DNA of 64,000 nucleotides from Pseudomonas shahriarae (GTDB taxonomy: Bacteria; Pseudomonadota; Gammaproteobacteria; Pseudomonadales; Pseudomonadaceae), in NCBI RefSeq assembly GCF_014268455.2, contig NZ_CP077085.1:3327001-3391000 (forward strand). Direction: 5' to 3'. The translations under genes were made by a program, and so were the position numbers. The notes under the pieces were generated by a model that saw only the letters and a program-made list of their open reading frames with translations, ran no database searches and was not told where the DNA came from. This document shows positions 35,157 to 44,428 of the stretch, in pieces (positions within the stretch are counted from its first letter, which is position 1; each line of letters begins with the position of its first letter).

Positions 35157-36986
35157 TTGAAGCGTCCCCTCCTTCTACTAATAAGTCTGGCCTTGAGCTT
35201 TTGTGCGAATGCGACCATTACCGAGAACCACGGTTATGCGCAGTTCGGTACGCTCAAGTACCCGGCCAAATTCACCCACTTCGATTGGGTAAACCCCGCA
35301 GCGCCCAAGGGCGGCACCTTGCGGGTCATGGCATTTGGCACGTTTGATACCCTCAACCCCTATACCTTCAAGGGCTCCAGCCCAGTCTCAACCGCCAATT
35401 TCCTGCAATACGGCGTCAATGAGCTCAACGAGCCGCTGATGGTCGGCACCGGCCAGTACGCCCCGTCCGGCGACGAGCCCACGTCCAGTTATGGCCTGAT
35501 TGCCCAATCTGTGGAGTACAGCGAGGACCGCAGTTGGGTGGTGTTCAACCTGCGCCCGCAAGCGCGTTTCCATGACGGCAAGCCCATTACCGCCGACGAC
35601 GTGGCGTTTTCCTACCGCACGTTGCTGACCGAAGGCCATCCGCAATACCGCACCAACCTGCAGGAAGTGGCCCGGGTGGATGTACTCAACCCCCATCGCA
35701 TCCGCTTCGTGTTCAAGCGCGCCGGCAACCCGTTGTTGATCCTGCGCCTGGGTGAGTTGCCGGTGCTGCCTCAGCACTACTGGAAAAACCGCGACTTCAA
35801 GGCCACCACCTTCGAGCCACCGCTGGGCAGCGGGCCCTATCGCATCAGCCAGGTCCAACCGGGCCGGCAATTGGTGTTCGAGCGGGTCAAGGACTATTGG
35901 GGCAAAGACCTGCCGGTCAATCGCGGGTTCTACAACTACGACAAGGTCGAGGTGGAGTTCTATCGCGACAGCGACGTGGCCTTCGAGGCATTCAAGGCCG
36001 GCGAATTCGACATTTATATCGAACACCAGGCCAAAAACTGGGCCAATGGCTACAACTTCCCGGCGGTGAACCGTGGCGAAGTCATCAAGGCGCAGATTGC
36101 CCACCAGGTTCCGACCCAGAGCCAGGGCCTGTTCATGAACAGCCGGCGCGCCACTTTCAGCCAGGCCAAGGTGCGCGAAGCGCTGGGGTTGATGTTCGAT
36201 TTCGAGTGGACCAACCGCACCCTGTTCAGCGGCGCCTATAAACGCACCCTGAGCTACTACCCCAACAGCGAATTCGCAGCCAGCGGCCTGCCGGTGGGTC
36301 ATGAATGGCTGATGCTCTCACCCTATCGCGACCGACTACCGGCCAATCTGTTTACCCAGGCCTTCAGCCTGCCGCAGACCGACGGGCGCGGCATCCCCCG
36401 GGAAACCTTGCGTCGTGCCCTCGGCCTGCTGGCCGAAGGTGGCTGGACACTCTCTGGCCAGCGCCTGCTCGACAGCAATGGCCAGCCGCTGCGTTTCGAA
36501 ATCCTGCTGGTCAACCCGAACCTGGAGCGCATCCTGCAACCTTACGTCGAAAACCTGCGCAGCATCGGCATCGATGCCCGCCTGCGTACGGTAGACCGCG
36601 CGCAGTACAAGCAGCGCCTCGATCAGTTTGATTTCGACATGATCCTGATGACCCTCAACCAGACCTTGAGCCCTGGCCTTGAGCAGTGGCAGTACTTCCA
36701 CTCCAGCCAGGCCGCGATCAAAGGCAGCAAGAACTACGCGGGCATCGCCAACCCGGTGGTCGACCACCTGCTGGAGCAACTGCTCGCCGCGCAGACCCGC
36801 GACCAACAAGTCGCCGCCGGCCGGGCTTTGGACCGGGTCCTGCTGTGGCAGCACTACAGTATTCCCAATTGGTATCTCAACTATCATCGCCTGGCGTACC
36901 GTAACCGGTTCGCCTTCGTCACCACGCCGCCCTACAGCCTGGGCCTGAGAGCGTGGTGGCTGAAAGCTTCGGAGAAACCCCAATGA
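35157..36986 (+). CDS. Peptide ABC transporter substrate-binding protein (first copy)
   Basis: A 609-residue family 5 (oligopeptide/YejA-type) periplasmic binding protein. The signal peptide (KRPLLLLISLALSFCANA) begins at a TTG codon; no ATG precedes it in frame, and GGAT is placed upstream. Signature segments include FDWVNPAAPKGGTLRV and WVVFNLRPQARFHDGKPITADDVAFS. It is the first gene of a five-gene operon. Its last bases overlap the start of the next gene (ATGA). Confidence 0.92.
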   Translation: MKRPLLLLISLALSFCANATITENHGYAQFGTLKYPAKFTHFDWVNPAAPKGGTLRVMAFGTFDTLNPYTFKGSSPVSTANFLQYGVNELNEPLMVGTGQYAPSGDEPTSSYGLIAQSVEYSEDRSWVVFNLRPQARFHDGKPITADDVAFSYRTLLTEGHPQYRTNLQEVARVDVLNPHRIRFVFKRAGNPLLILRLGELPVLPQHYWKNRDFKATTFEPPLGSGPYRISQVQPGRQLVFERVKDYWGKDLPVNRGFYNYDKVEVEFYRDSDVAFEAFKAGEFDIYIEHQAKNWANGYNFPAVNRGEVIKAQIAHQVPTQSQGLFMNSRRATFSQAKVREALGLMFDFEWTNRTLFSGAYKRTLSYYPNSEFAASGLPVGHEWLMLSPYRDRLPANLFTQAFSLPQTDGRGIPRETLRRALGLLAEGGWTLSGQRLLDSNGQPLRFEILLVNPNLERILQPYVENLRSIGIDARLRTVDRAQYKQRLDQFDFDMILMTLNQTLSPGLEQWQYFHSSQAAIKGSKNYAGIANPVVDHLLEQLLAAQTRDQQVAAGRALDRVLLWQHYSIPNWYLNYHRLAYRNRFAFVTTPPYSLGLRAWWLKASEKPQ

Positions 36987-38821
36987 TGCCTTTGCGTACT
37001 GCGATTATCAGTGGCCTGTTGTTTTGCGCCCAGGCCGTTGCTGCCCCACAACATGCCCTGACCCTGTATGACGAGCCGCCCAAGTACCCGGCCAATTTCA
37101 AGCATGTCGACTACGTCAACCCGGATGCGCCCAAAGGCGGCACCTTTCGCGAAGCAGCCATGGGCAGCTTCGACAGCCTCAATCCGTTTATCAGCAAGGG
37201 CGTGCCCGCCGATAACATCACCCTGGTCTACGACACCCTGGCCCAGCAGGGCCTGGACGAGCCCATCACTGAATATGGCCTGATCGCCGGCAAGATCGAA
37301 AAGGCCCCGGATAACAGCTGGGTACGCTTCTACCTGCGGCCCGAAGCGCGCTTCCACGATGGCCATCCGGTGCATGCCGAAGATGTGGTGTTCACCTTTG
37401 AAACCCTGATCACCCAGGGCAGCCCGATCTACCGCACCTACTACGCCGACGTCGCCGAAGTGATCGCCGAAGACCCGTTGCGCGTGCTGTTCAAGTTCAA
37501 GCACACCAGTAACCGCGAGCTGCCGTTAATCCTCGGCCAATTGCCAGTGTTGCCCAAACACTGGTGGGCCGGGCGTGACTTTGCCAAGAGCAGCCTGGAG
37601 ATCCCCCTGGGCAGCGGCCCGTACAAAGTGGCCGAGGTCAAGCCAGGGCGCTCGATCCGCTACGAGCGGGTCAAGGATTACTGGGGCAAGGACCTGCCCG
37701 TCAACAAGGGCCTGTACAACTTCGATTACCGCGTCAGCGATTACTACCGCGACAGCACCGTGGCCCTAGAGGCGCTCAAGGCCGGGCAGTTCGATTACTG
37801 GCAGGAAATGACGGCCAAGAACTGGGCCAACGCCTACAACGTCCCGGCCGTGGCCGAGGGCCGGCTGATCAAGGAAGAACTGCCGAACGGCAATCCCACC
37901 GGGATGCAGGGTTTTGTGTTCAATATCCGCAAGCCGATGTTCCAGGACGTGCGGGTGCGCAAGGCGATCAGCCTGTTGATGGACTTCGAATGGACTAACA
38001 AGCAACTGTTCAACGGCGCCTACACCCGTACCCGCAGCTATTTCGAGAACTCGGACATGGCCGCCACCGGCCTGCCCAGCCCTGCCGAACTGGCGATTCT
38101 CGAACCGCTGCGCGGCAGGATCCCTGACGAAGCCTTCACCCAGGCCTTCGCCCCGGCAAAAACCGATGCCAGCGGCATGATCCGCACCCAGCAGCGCGAA
38201 GCCTACCAACTGTTGCAAGAGGCCGGCTGGCGCATTGTTGACGACAAGATGGTCGACACCACCGGCAAGCCGGTGAGCATCGAGTTCATGCTGGCCCAGA
38301 CCGACTTCGAGCGCATCCTGCTGCCGTTCAAGCGCAACCTGGCGGACCTGGGCATCGAACTGGTGATCCGCCGGGTCGATGTCTCGCAATACGTCAACCG
38401 CGTGCGCTCGCGGGACTTCGACATGATGGTCGGCAGCTTTCCGCAGTCCTCTTCACCGGGTAACGAGCAGCGTGAGTTCTGGCAATCGAGCAGTGCCGAC
38501 AAGCCCGGCAGCCGCAACTACATCGGCCTCAAGGACCCGGCCATCGACGAATTGGTGGAACAATTGATCAACGCCGACTCGCGTAACAGCCTGGTGGCCC
38601 ACGCCAAGGCCCTGGACCGGGTCTTGCAGTTTGGCTACTACGTGATCCCCAACTGGCATATCAAGACCTACCGCGTGGCCTATTGGAATCACCTTGGCCA
38701 CCCTAAAGTCCCGCCGCGCTATGACGTGGGCATTGCCACTTGGTGGATCAAGCCCGATCAGGCCCCGGCCGTGACGCCGCAACCCCAGACCACGGCCGTT
38801 CCGGCGAGCGGAGGCGACTGA
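36983..38821 (+). CDS. Peptide ABC transporter substrate-binding protein (second copy)
   Basis: A 612-residue paralogue of the preceding protein with the same architecture: signal peptide (about 1-20, ending AVAA), [16 protein letters not shown], and [25 protein letters not shown]. The ATG overlaps the previous stop (ATGA), with GGAGA upstream. Two binding proteins feeding one permease pair would widen the range of peptides or peptide antibiotics taken up. The duplication looks old, as only scattered blocks match. Confidence 0.92.
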   Translation: MMPLRTAIISGLLFCAQAVAAPQHALTLYDEPPKYPANFKHVDYVNPDAPKGGTFREAAMGSFDSLNPFISKGVPADNITLVYDTLAQQGLDEPITEYGLIAGKIEKAPDNSWVRFYLRPEARFHDGHPVHAEDVVFTFETLITQGSPIYRTYYADVAEVIAEDPLRVLFKFKHTSNRELPLILGQLPVLPKHWWAGRDFAKSSLEIPLGSGPYKVAEVKPGRSIRYERVKDYWGKDLPVNKGLYNFDYRVSDYYRDSTVALEALKAGQFDYWQEMTAKNWANAYNVPAVAEGRLIKEELPNGNPTGMQGFVFNIRKPMFQDVRVRKAISLLMDFEWTNKQLFNGAYTRTRSYFENSDMAATGLPSPAELAILEPLRGRIPDEAFTQAFAPAKTDASGMIRTQQREAYQLLQEAGWRIVDDKMVDTTGKPVSIEFMLAQTDFERILLPFKRNLADLGIELVIRRVDVSQYVNRVRSRDFDMMVGSFPQSSSPGNEQREFWQSSSADKPGSRNYIGLKDPAIDELVEQLINADSRNSLVAHAKALDRVLQFGYYVIPNWHIKTYRVAYWNHLGHPKVPPRYDVGIATWWIKPDQAPAVTPQPQTTAVPASGGD

Positions 38822-38822
38822 C

Positions 38823-39896
38823 ATGCTGGCTTATATTTTTCGCAGGTTGCTGCTGATCATCCCCACGCTGTTCGGCATTTTGCTGATCAACTTTGTGATT
38901 ATCCAGGCCGCCCCCGGCGGCCCGGTGGAACAAATGATCGCCAAGCTCGAAGGCTTTGAAGGTGCTACCAGCCGCATCGCCGGTGGCGGTGCCGAAGTCT
39001 CGGTGGCCGGCTCCAGCTACCGCGGGGCCCAGGGCCTGGACCCGACGCTGATCAAGGAAATCGAGAAGATGTACGGCTTCGACAAGTCGGCGCCGGAACG
39101 CTTGTGGATCATGGTCAAGAACTACGCCCAGCTGGACTTTGGCGACAGCTTCTTTCGCGACGCCAAGGTCATCGACCTGATCAAGGAGAAAATGCCGGTG
39201 TCCATCTCCCTCGGGTTATGGAGCACCCTGATCATGTACCTGGTCTCGATCCCCCTGGGGATCGCCAAGGCCACTCGCCATGGCAGCCACTTTGACGTGT
39301 GGACCAGTTCGGCAATCATCGTCGGCTATGCGATCCCGGCGTTCCTGTTTGCCATCCTGTTGATCGTGGTGTTTGCCGGCGGCAGTTATTTTGACTGGTT
39401 CCCGTTGCGGGGACTGACCTCCAACAACTTTGACGAACTGAGCTGGGGCGGCAAAATCCTCGACTACTTCTGGCACCTGGCGCTGCCGGTCACGGCCCTG
39501 GTCATCGGTAACTTCGCCACCATGACCCTGCTGACCAAAAACAGCTTTCTCGACGAGATCAACAAGCAGTACGTGATCACCGCCAAGGCCAAGGGCCTGA
39601 CCAATCACCGCGTGCTCTACGGCCATGTGTTCCGCAACGCCATGCTGCTGGTGATCGCCGGGTTCCCTTCAGCGTTTATCGGCATCTTTTTTACCGGCTC
39701 GCTGCTAGTCGAAGTGATCTTCTCCCTCGACGGCCTGGGCCTGATGAGCTTTGAAGCGGCGATCAACCGCGATTACCCGGTGGTGTTCGGCACGCTGTTT
39801 ATCTTCACCCTGCTGGGCCTGGTGGTGAAACTGATCGGTGATTTGACCTACACCCTGGTCGACCCGCGTATCGACTTCGAAAGCCGGGAGCATTGA
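38823..39896 (+). CDS. yejB: Peptide ABC transporter permease (YejB-like)
   Basis: A 357-residue inner-membrane permease of the DppB/YejB type: N-terminal span ([21 protein letters not shown]), a periplasmic loop of about 100 residues typical of YejB, then five more spans. The EAA loop segment is [27 protein letters not shown] near residue 250. It starts one base after the binding-protein stop. Confidence 0.93.
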   Translation: MLAYIFRRLLLIIPTLFGILLINFVIIQAAPGGPVEQMIAKLEGFEGATSRIAGGGAEVSVAGSSYRGAQGLDPTLIKEIEKMYGFDKSAPERLWIMVKNYAQLDFGDSFFRDAKVIDLIKEKMPVSISLGLWSTLIMYLVSIPLGIAKATRHGSHFDVWTSSAIIVGYAIPAFLFAILLIVVFAGGSYFDWFPLRGLTSNNFDELSWGGKILDYFWHLALPVTALVIGNFATMTLLTKNSFLDEINKQYVITAKAKGLTNHRVLYGHVFRNAMLLVIAGFPSAFIGIFFTGSLLVEVIFSLDGLGLMSFEAAINRDYPVVFGTLFIFTLLGLVVKLIGDLTYTLVDPRIDFESREH

Positions 39897-39897
39897 G

Positions 39898-40917
39898 ATG
39901 ACGCTATCCCCCCTCAATCGCCGCCGCTTCGAGCGTTTCAAGGCCAATAAACGTGGCTGGTGGTCGCTGTGGCTGTTCCTGATCCTGTTTGGCCTGAGCC
40001 TGGGCGCCGAGTTGATCGCCAATGACAAGCCGTTGGCAGTGCATTACGACGGCGACTGGTACTTCCCGGCGCTCAAGCGCTACCCGGAAACCACCTTCGG
40101 CGGCGAATTCCCCCTGGAAGCCAACTACAAAAGCCCGTACATCCGCGAACTGCTCAAGGCCAAGGATGCCTGGACGCTCTGGGCACCGATCCCCTACAGC
40201 TACCAGAGCATCAACTACGACCTGAAAGTCCCGGCGCCGGCGCCGCCCTCGGCGGATAACCTGCTGGGCACCGACGACCAGGGCCGCGACGTGCTGGCGC
40301 GGGTGATCTATGGCTTTCGAGTCTCGGTGCTGTTTGCCCTGACCCTGACGGTGTTGAGCTCGATCATCGGTGTGGCGGCCGGGGCCCTGCAGGGTTTTTA
40401 TGGCGGCTGGGTCGACCTGGCCGGCCAGCGGTTCCTGGAAATCTGGTCGGGGTTGCCGGTGCTGTACCTGCTGATCATCCTCGCCAGCTTTGTGCAGCCG
40501 AACTTCTGGTGGCTGCTGGGGATCATGTTGCTGTTTTCCTGGATGAGCCTGGTGGACGTGGTGCGCGCCGAGTTCCTGCGCGGCCGTAACCTGGAATACG
40601 TGCGCGCGGCCCGCGCCCTGGGCATGCAGAACGGCGCGATCATGTTCCGCCATATCCTGCCCAATGCCATGGTCTCGACCATGACCTTTATGCCCTTCAT
40701 CCTCACCGGCGCGATTGGCACCCTCACCGCCCTGGACTTCCTGGGCTTCGGCCTGCCCGCCGGTTCGCCGTCCCTGGGCGAGTTGGTGGCCCAGGGCAAA
40801 TCCAACCTGCAGGCGCCATGGCTGGGCATCAGTGCCTTTGCGGTGCTGGCGATCATGTTGAGTTTGCTGGTGTTTATCGGCGAGTCCGCTCGCGATGCCT
40901 TCGACCCGAGGAAATGA
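39898..40917 (+). CDS. yejE: Peptide ABC transporter permease (YejE-like)
   Basis: A 339-residue DppC/YejE-type permease with an N-terminal span, a long periplasmic loop containing the YejE-type segment around SYQSINYDLKVPAP, and a LLGTDDQGRDVLARVIYGFRVS motif before the membrane core. The EAA loop is LEYVRAARALGMQNGAIMFRHILPN near residue 230. One base separates it from yejB and one from the ATPase gene. Confidence 0.93.
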   Translation: MTLSPLNRRRFERFKANKRGWWSLWLFLILFGLSLGAELIANDKPLAVHYDGDWYFPALKRYPETTFGGEFPLEANYKSPYIRELLKAKDAWTLWAPIPYSYQSINYDLKVPAPAPPSADNLLGTDDQGRDVLARVIYGFRVSVLFALTLTVLSSIIGVAAGALQGFYGGWVDLAGQRFLEIWSGLPVLYLLIILASFVQPNFWWLLGIMLLFSWMSLVDVVRAEFLRGRNLEYVRAARALGMQNGAIMFRHILPNAMVSTMTFMPFILTGAIGTLTALDFLGFGLPAGSPSLGELVAQGKSNLQAPWLGISAFAVLAIMLSLLVFIGESARDAFDPRK

Positions 40918-40918
40918 G

Positions 40919-42529
40919 ATGAATCAGGACAATCTGATCGAAGTCCGCGACCTCAGCGTCGAGTTCGTCACCGGCGAGCAGCATCAGCGCGTGGTGGAAA
41001 ATATCAGCTTCGATATCCGCCGCGGTGAAACCCTGGCCCTGGTCGGCGAAAGCGGCTCCGGCAAGTCGGTGACCGCCCACTCGATTCTGCGCCTGCTGCC
41101 CTACCCCCTGGCGCGGCATCCGTCCGGCACGATCAAGTATGCCGGGCAGGATCTGCTGACCCTGAAAGAAAAGCCCCTGCGCCAGATTCGCGGCAACCGC
41201 ATTGCGATGATCTTCCAGGAGCCGATGACCTCGCTGAACCCGCTGCACTCCATCGAAAAGCAGATCAACGAAGTGCTGGGCCTGCACAAGGGCCTGACCG
41301 GCAAGGCTGCGACCCTGCGCACCCTGGAACTGCTGGACCTGGTGGGCATCCCCGAACCGCACAAGCGCCTCAAGGCCTTGCCCCATGAGTTGTCCGGCGG
41401 CCAGCGTCAGCGGGTGATGATCGCCATGGCCCTGGCCAACGAGCCGGAACTGCTGATCGCCGACGAGCCGACCACGGCCCTGGACGTGACCGTGCAGTTG
41501 AAGATCCTCGAACTGCTCAAGGAGTTGCAGGCGCGCCTGGGCATGGCGCTGTTGCTGATCAGCCATGACTTGAACCTGGTGCGGCGCATTGCCCACCGCG
41601 TGTGTGTGATGCAGCGCGGTTGCATTGTCGAGCAGGCGTCCTGCGAAGAACTGTTTCGCTCCCCGCAGCATCCGTACACCCAGGAACTGCTGGCCGCCGA
41701 GCCCAGTGGCGGTCCGGCGAGCAACGCGGTTGGCCCACCACTGCTGGAAGTCGACGACCTGAAAGTCTGGTTCCCGATCAAAAAAGGCTTCCTGCGCAAT
41801 ACCGTCGATTACGTCAAGGCGGTGAACGGCATCCACTTCAGCCTGCCCCAGGGCCAGACCCTGGGCATTGTCGGCGAAAGCGGCTCGGGCAAATCCACCC
41901 TGGGCCTGGCGATCCTGCGGTTGATCGGCAGCAAGGGCGGGATCCGTTTTGAGGGCCAGCAACTGGACCAACTCACCCAGCAACAGGTGCGGCCATTGCG
42001 CCGGGAAATGCAGGTGGTGTTCCAGGACCCGTTTGGCAGCCTGAGCCCGCGTATGTGCGTCAGCGAGATCGTTGGCGAAGGTTTGCGCATCCACAAGATC
42101 GGCACCGCGGCCGAGCAGGAAGCAGCGATTATCGCCGCGCTCAAGGAGGTGGGGCTCGACCCGCAGACCCGCCACCGCTACCCCCACGAATTCTCCGGAG
42201 GTCAACGCCAGCGCATCGCCATTGCCCGCGCCCTGGTGCTCAAGCCACGCCTGATCCTGCTGGATGAACCCACCTCGGCCCTGGACCGCACGGTGCAGCG
42301 CCAGGTGGTGGAACTGCTGCGTAACCTGCAGGCCAAGTACAACCTGACCTACCTGTTTATCAGCCATGACCTGGCGGTGGTCAAAGCCCTGAGCCATCAG
42401 TTGATGGTGGTCAAACAGGGGCAAGTGGTGGAACAGGGGGATGCCAAGACCATCTTCGCCGATCCCCAGCATGCCTATACCCGGCAGCTGCTGGAGGCCG
42501 CGTTTCTGGTGCCAACCTCACGTAGCTGA
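40919..42529 (+). CDS. yejF: Peptide ABC transporter ATPase with two nucleotide-binding domains (YejF-like)
   Basis: A 536-residue fused ATPase. Each half has a full set of motifs: Walker A GESGSGKS (near residues 43 and 318), signature LSGGQRQRV and FSGGQRQRI, Walker B LLIADEP and LILLDEP, and the switch histidine in ISHDL. The C-terminal oligopeptide/dipeptide extension follows each half ([20 protein letters not shown]). The ATG at 40919 follows GAGGAAATGAG and is directly after the yejE stop. It energises the two permeases upstream. Confidence 0.95.
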   Translation: MNQDNLIEVRDLSVEFVTGEQHQRVVENISFDIRRGETLALVGESGSGKSVTAHSILRLLPYPLARHPSGTIKYAGQDLLTLKEKPLRQIRGNRIAMIFQEPMTSLNPLHSIEKQINEVLGLHKGLTGKAATLRTLELLDLVGIPEPHKRLKALPHELSGGQRQRVMIAMALANEPELLIADEPTTALDVTVQLKILELLKELQARLGMALLLISHDLNLVRRIAHRVCVMQRGCIVEQASCEELFRSPQHPYTQELLAAEPSGGPASNAVGPPLLEVDDLKVWFPIKKGFLRNTVDYVKAVNGIHFSLPQGQTLGIVGESGSGKSTLGLAILRLIGSKGGIRFEGQQLDQLTQQQVRPLRREMQVVFQDPFGSLSPRMCVSEIVGEGLRIHKIGTAAEQEAAIIAALKEVGLDPQTRHRYPHEFSGGQRQRIAIARALVLKPRLILLDEPTSALDRTVQRQVVELLRNLQAKYNLTYLFISHDLAVVKALSHQLMVVKQGQVVEQGDAKTIFADPQHAYTRQLLEAAFLVPTSRS

Positions 42530-42557
42530 TCTTGAGTTTAGGCCGGAGACGCCTTGT

Positions 42558-42579
42558 GGGAGCTGGCTTGCCAGCTCCC
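42558..42579. repeat. REP-type palindrome
   Basis: A perfect 10-bp stem (GGGAGCTGGC / GCCAGCTCCC) with a 2-nt loop, 29 nt after the transporter operon stop. The sequence belongs to the GGGAGC-type REP family of Pseudomonas and may also stop transcription. Confidence 0.8.
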
Positions 42580-42714
42580 CCATTTGATTTGTGCAGCTCT
42601 GCAGGCAAAGCCTTTCGCAAAAGCAAACCAATATCATTTGCGCTGCCCGCAGGCCTTTGCTTTAATCGCGACCAATTCCTATTCACGTCGTGGCGCCAGC
42701 GCCGGTTGGATATT

Positions 42715-43236
42715 GTGTCGACTTCCCCCGCTTCCTTCAGTCAGCTCTACGGCAGCCACCACTCCTGGCTGCTCGGCCTGTTGCGCCGGCGCCTGAGCAA
42801 CCGCTGGGATGCCGCCGACCTGGCGCAAGACACCTTTATCCGCGTGCTCAAGCGCCCGCCTGACCAGGCTGACGCCGTGCGCGAGCGCTCGTACCTGGCC
42901 ACCATCGCCCGTGGCCTGTGCATCGACCATTGGCGCCGCCGCCAACTGGAGCAGGCCTGGCTGCAAAGCCTCGCCGACCGCCCACAGGCGGTGCAGCCAT
43001 CGCCGGAGCAGCGGGCGATCATTGTCGAAACCCTGTACGAGGTCGATGCCATGCTCGCGCGCCTGCCGCGCAAGGTCAGCGACGCCTTCCTGCTGGCGCA
43101 ACTGCATGGCCTGACCTACAAGCAAATCGCCCTGCAGTTGGGGGTCTGTGAGCGCATGGTGAAAAAATACATGGCCCAGGCGCTGTTGCACTGCGCGGTG
43201 CTGGAAGCCGAGCTCGACGGGGTGCTGGTGGAATGA
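42715..43236 (+). CDS. FecI-family iron-starvation sigma factor
   Basis: A 173-residue ECF sigma factor. Region 2 (AADLAQDTFIRVLKRP, then ERSYLATIARGLCIDHWRRRQLEQAW) and region 4 (LPRKVSDAFLLAQLHGLTYKQIALQLGVCERMVKKYMAQAL) are complete. Start is taken as the GTG at 42715 (MSTSPASFSQLYGSHHSWL); a TTG three codons earlier is also possible. The stop overlaps the anti-sigma start (ATGA). It should transcribe the downstream receptor gene when released by the anti-sigma factor in response to a ferric siderophore, and is likely repressed by Fur, though I see no clear Fur box. Confidence 0.9.
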   Translation: MSTSPASFSQLYGSHHSWLLGLLRRRLSNRWDAADLAQDTFIRVLKRPPDQADAVRERSYLATIARGLCIDHWRRRQLEQAWLQSLADRPQAVQPSPEQRAIIVETLYEVDAMLARLPRKVSDAFLLAQLHGLTYKQIALQLGVCERMVKKYMAQALLHCAVLEAELDGVLVE

Positions 43237-44201
43237 ACCCCAGCGGAAAACTCAGCCACGCCAGCCTGCAGCAGGCAGCCCAATGGTATGTGCGCCTACA
43301 GGACCCGCAAGACGGCAGCCAGGCACAACAGCATTGGCAGACATGGCTGGGGCAGAACCCCGAGCATCAGGCTGCCTGGCGCTATGTCGAGCGCGTCAGC
43401 CAACGCTTCGCGCCCTTGACCGACGAGCCCATCGGCGCCGGCCGCGCCCTGCGCAGCACGCGGCGGCAAACCCTCAAGACATTATTGGTACTGTGCGCCG
43501 GTTCGACCTTGGCCTGGGGTACCTGGCGCGGCACTGCCCTGCCCCGGGTGATCAGCGGCTGGAGCGCCGACTACGCCACGGCCAGCGGCGAGATCCGCGA
43601 CGCATTGCTCGCCGACGGCACACATATCTGGCTCAACGCCCTGAGCGCCATGGATGTACGCTTCGATGCGCAGCAGCGCCTGCTGCACCTGCGTTTTGGC
43701 GAAGTGTTGATCGACACCGCCAAGGACCTCCAGCGCCCGTTCCTGGTCGACACCGCGCACGGCCACCTGCGTGCCTTGGGTACGCGCTTCAGTGTGCTGC
43801 ACAGCGAAGACAGCACCACCCTGAATGTCTTCGACGGCCGGGTAGAAGTGCGCACCGCCGACGGCCAGCAGGTACGCATTATCGAGTCCGGACAACAGGC
43901 GGTGTTCGGTCGGCACACGATCCGCAGCACAGTGCCCGCATCCGCCACCCGCGAGGCCTGGAGCCGCGGCGTGCTATTGGCCGACAACCTGCCCCTGGGC
44001 CAATTGATCGGTGAACTGAACCGCTACCGGCCCGGCCACCTCGGTTGTGATCCGGCCGTGGCCCATCTGCCAGTGATGGGCTCGTTCCCGCTCAAGGACA
44101 GCGAGCATGCGTTGCGGCTGCTGAAGGCGGCATTGCCGATCCAGGTGGACAGAGTGCTGCCGTGGTGGGTCAGCGTGGGGCCCAAAACACACGCTACCTA
44201 A
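43233..44201 (+). CDS. FecR-family anti-sigma factor
   Basis: A 322-residue inner-membrane regulator. The N-terminal cytoplasmic DUF4880 region (about 8-50, AAQWYVRLQDPQDGSQAQQHWQ) binds the sigma factor, one span lies near residues 75-95, and the periplasmic FecR domain (about 110-210, LADGTHIWLNALSAMDVRF and LRFGEVLIDTA) is followed by a C-terminal receptor-contact region with LNRYRPGHLGCDPAVA. It is translationally coupled to the sigma gene. A REPIN separates it from the receptor gene. Confidence 0.92.
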   Translation: MNPSGKLSHASLQQAAQWYVRLQDPQDGSQAQQHWQTWLGQNPEHQAAWRYVERVSQRFAPLTDEPIGAGRALRSTRRQTLKTLLVLCAGSTLAWGTWRGTALPRVISGWSADYATASGEIRDALLADGTHIWLNALSAMDVRFDAQQRLLHLRFGEVLIDTAKDLQRPFLVDTAHGHLRALGTRFSVLHSEDSTTLNVFDGRVEVRTADGQQVRIIESGQQAVFGRHTIRSTVPASATREAWSRGVLLADNLPLGQLIGELNRYRPGHLGCDPAVAHLPVMGSFPLKDSEHALRLLKAALPIQVDRVLPWWVSVGPKTHAT

Positions 44202-44217
44202 CGCCAACCGTCCGGGC

Positions 44218-44316
44218 TGTTGTGGCGAGCGGGCTTGCCCGCGTTGGGTCGCGTAGCGGCCCCAAAAGATGGGACTGCTGCGCAGTCCAACGCGGGCAAG
44301 CCCGCTCGCCACAACA
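44218..44316. repeat. REPIN between anti-sigma and receptor genes
   Basis: Inverted REP copies, TGTTGTGGCGAGCGGGCTTG at the left and the complement at the right, flanking a spacer with GCGTAGCGGCCC. This REP has GTGGCGAGCGGGC, a different subtype from the GTGGGAGCGGGC copies at 29919 and 55453. Confidence 0.92.
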
Positions 44317-44428
44317 GGCCTGGCTCAAGGCGAGCAGTTTTTTTGGCTCCACCTGTTCCCCTTTTCGACGTTCGTTCGGTTAACCCAGCAGACGCTTTCA
44401 TATTCGCCGAATCCGTAGGGAACCTTCC

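Noticed and set aside
40874-42472. A 532-codon minus-strand frame opposite the transporter ATPase gene
   Set aside because: Antisense of a complete ABC ATPase with all motifs; composition is the GC-skew shadow typical of Pseudomonas genes.
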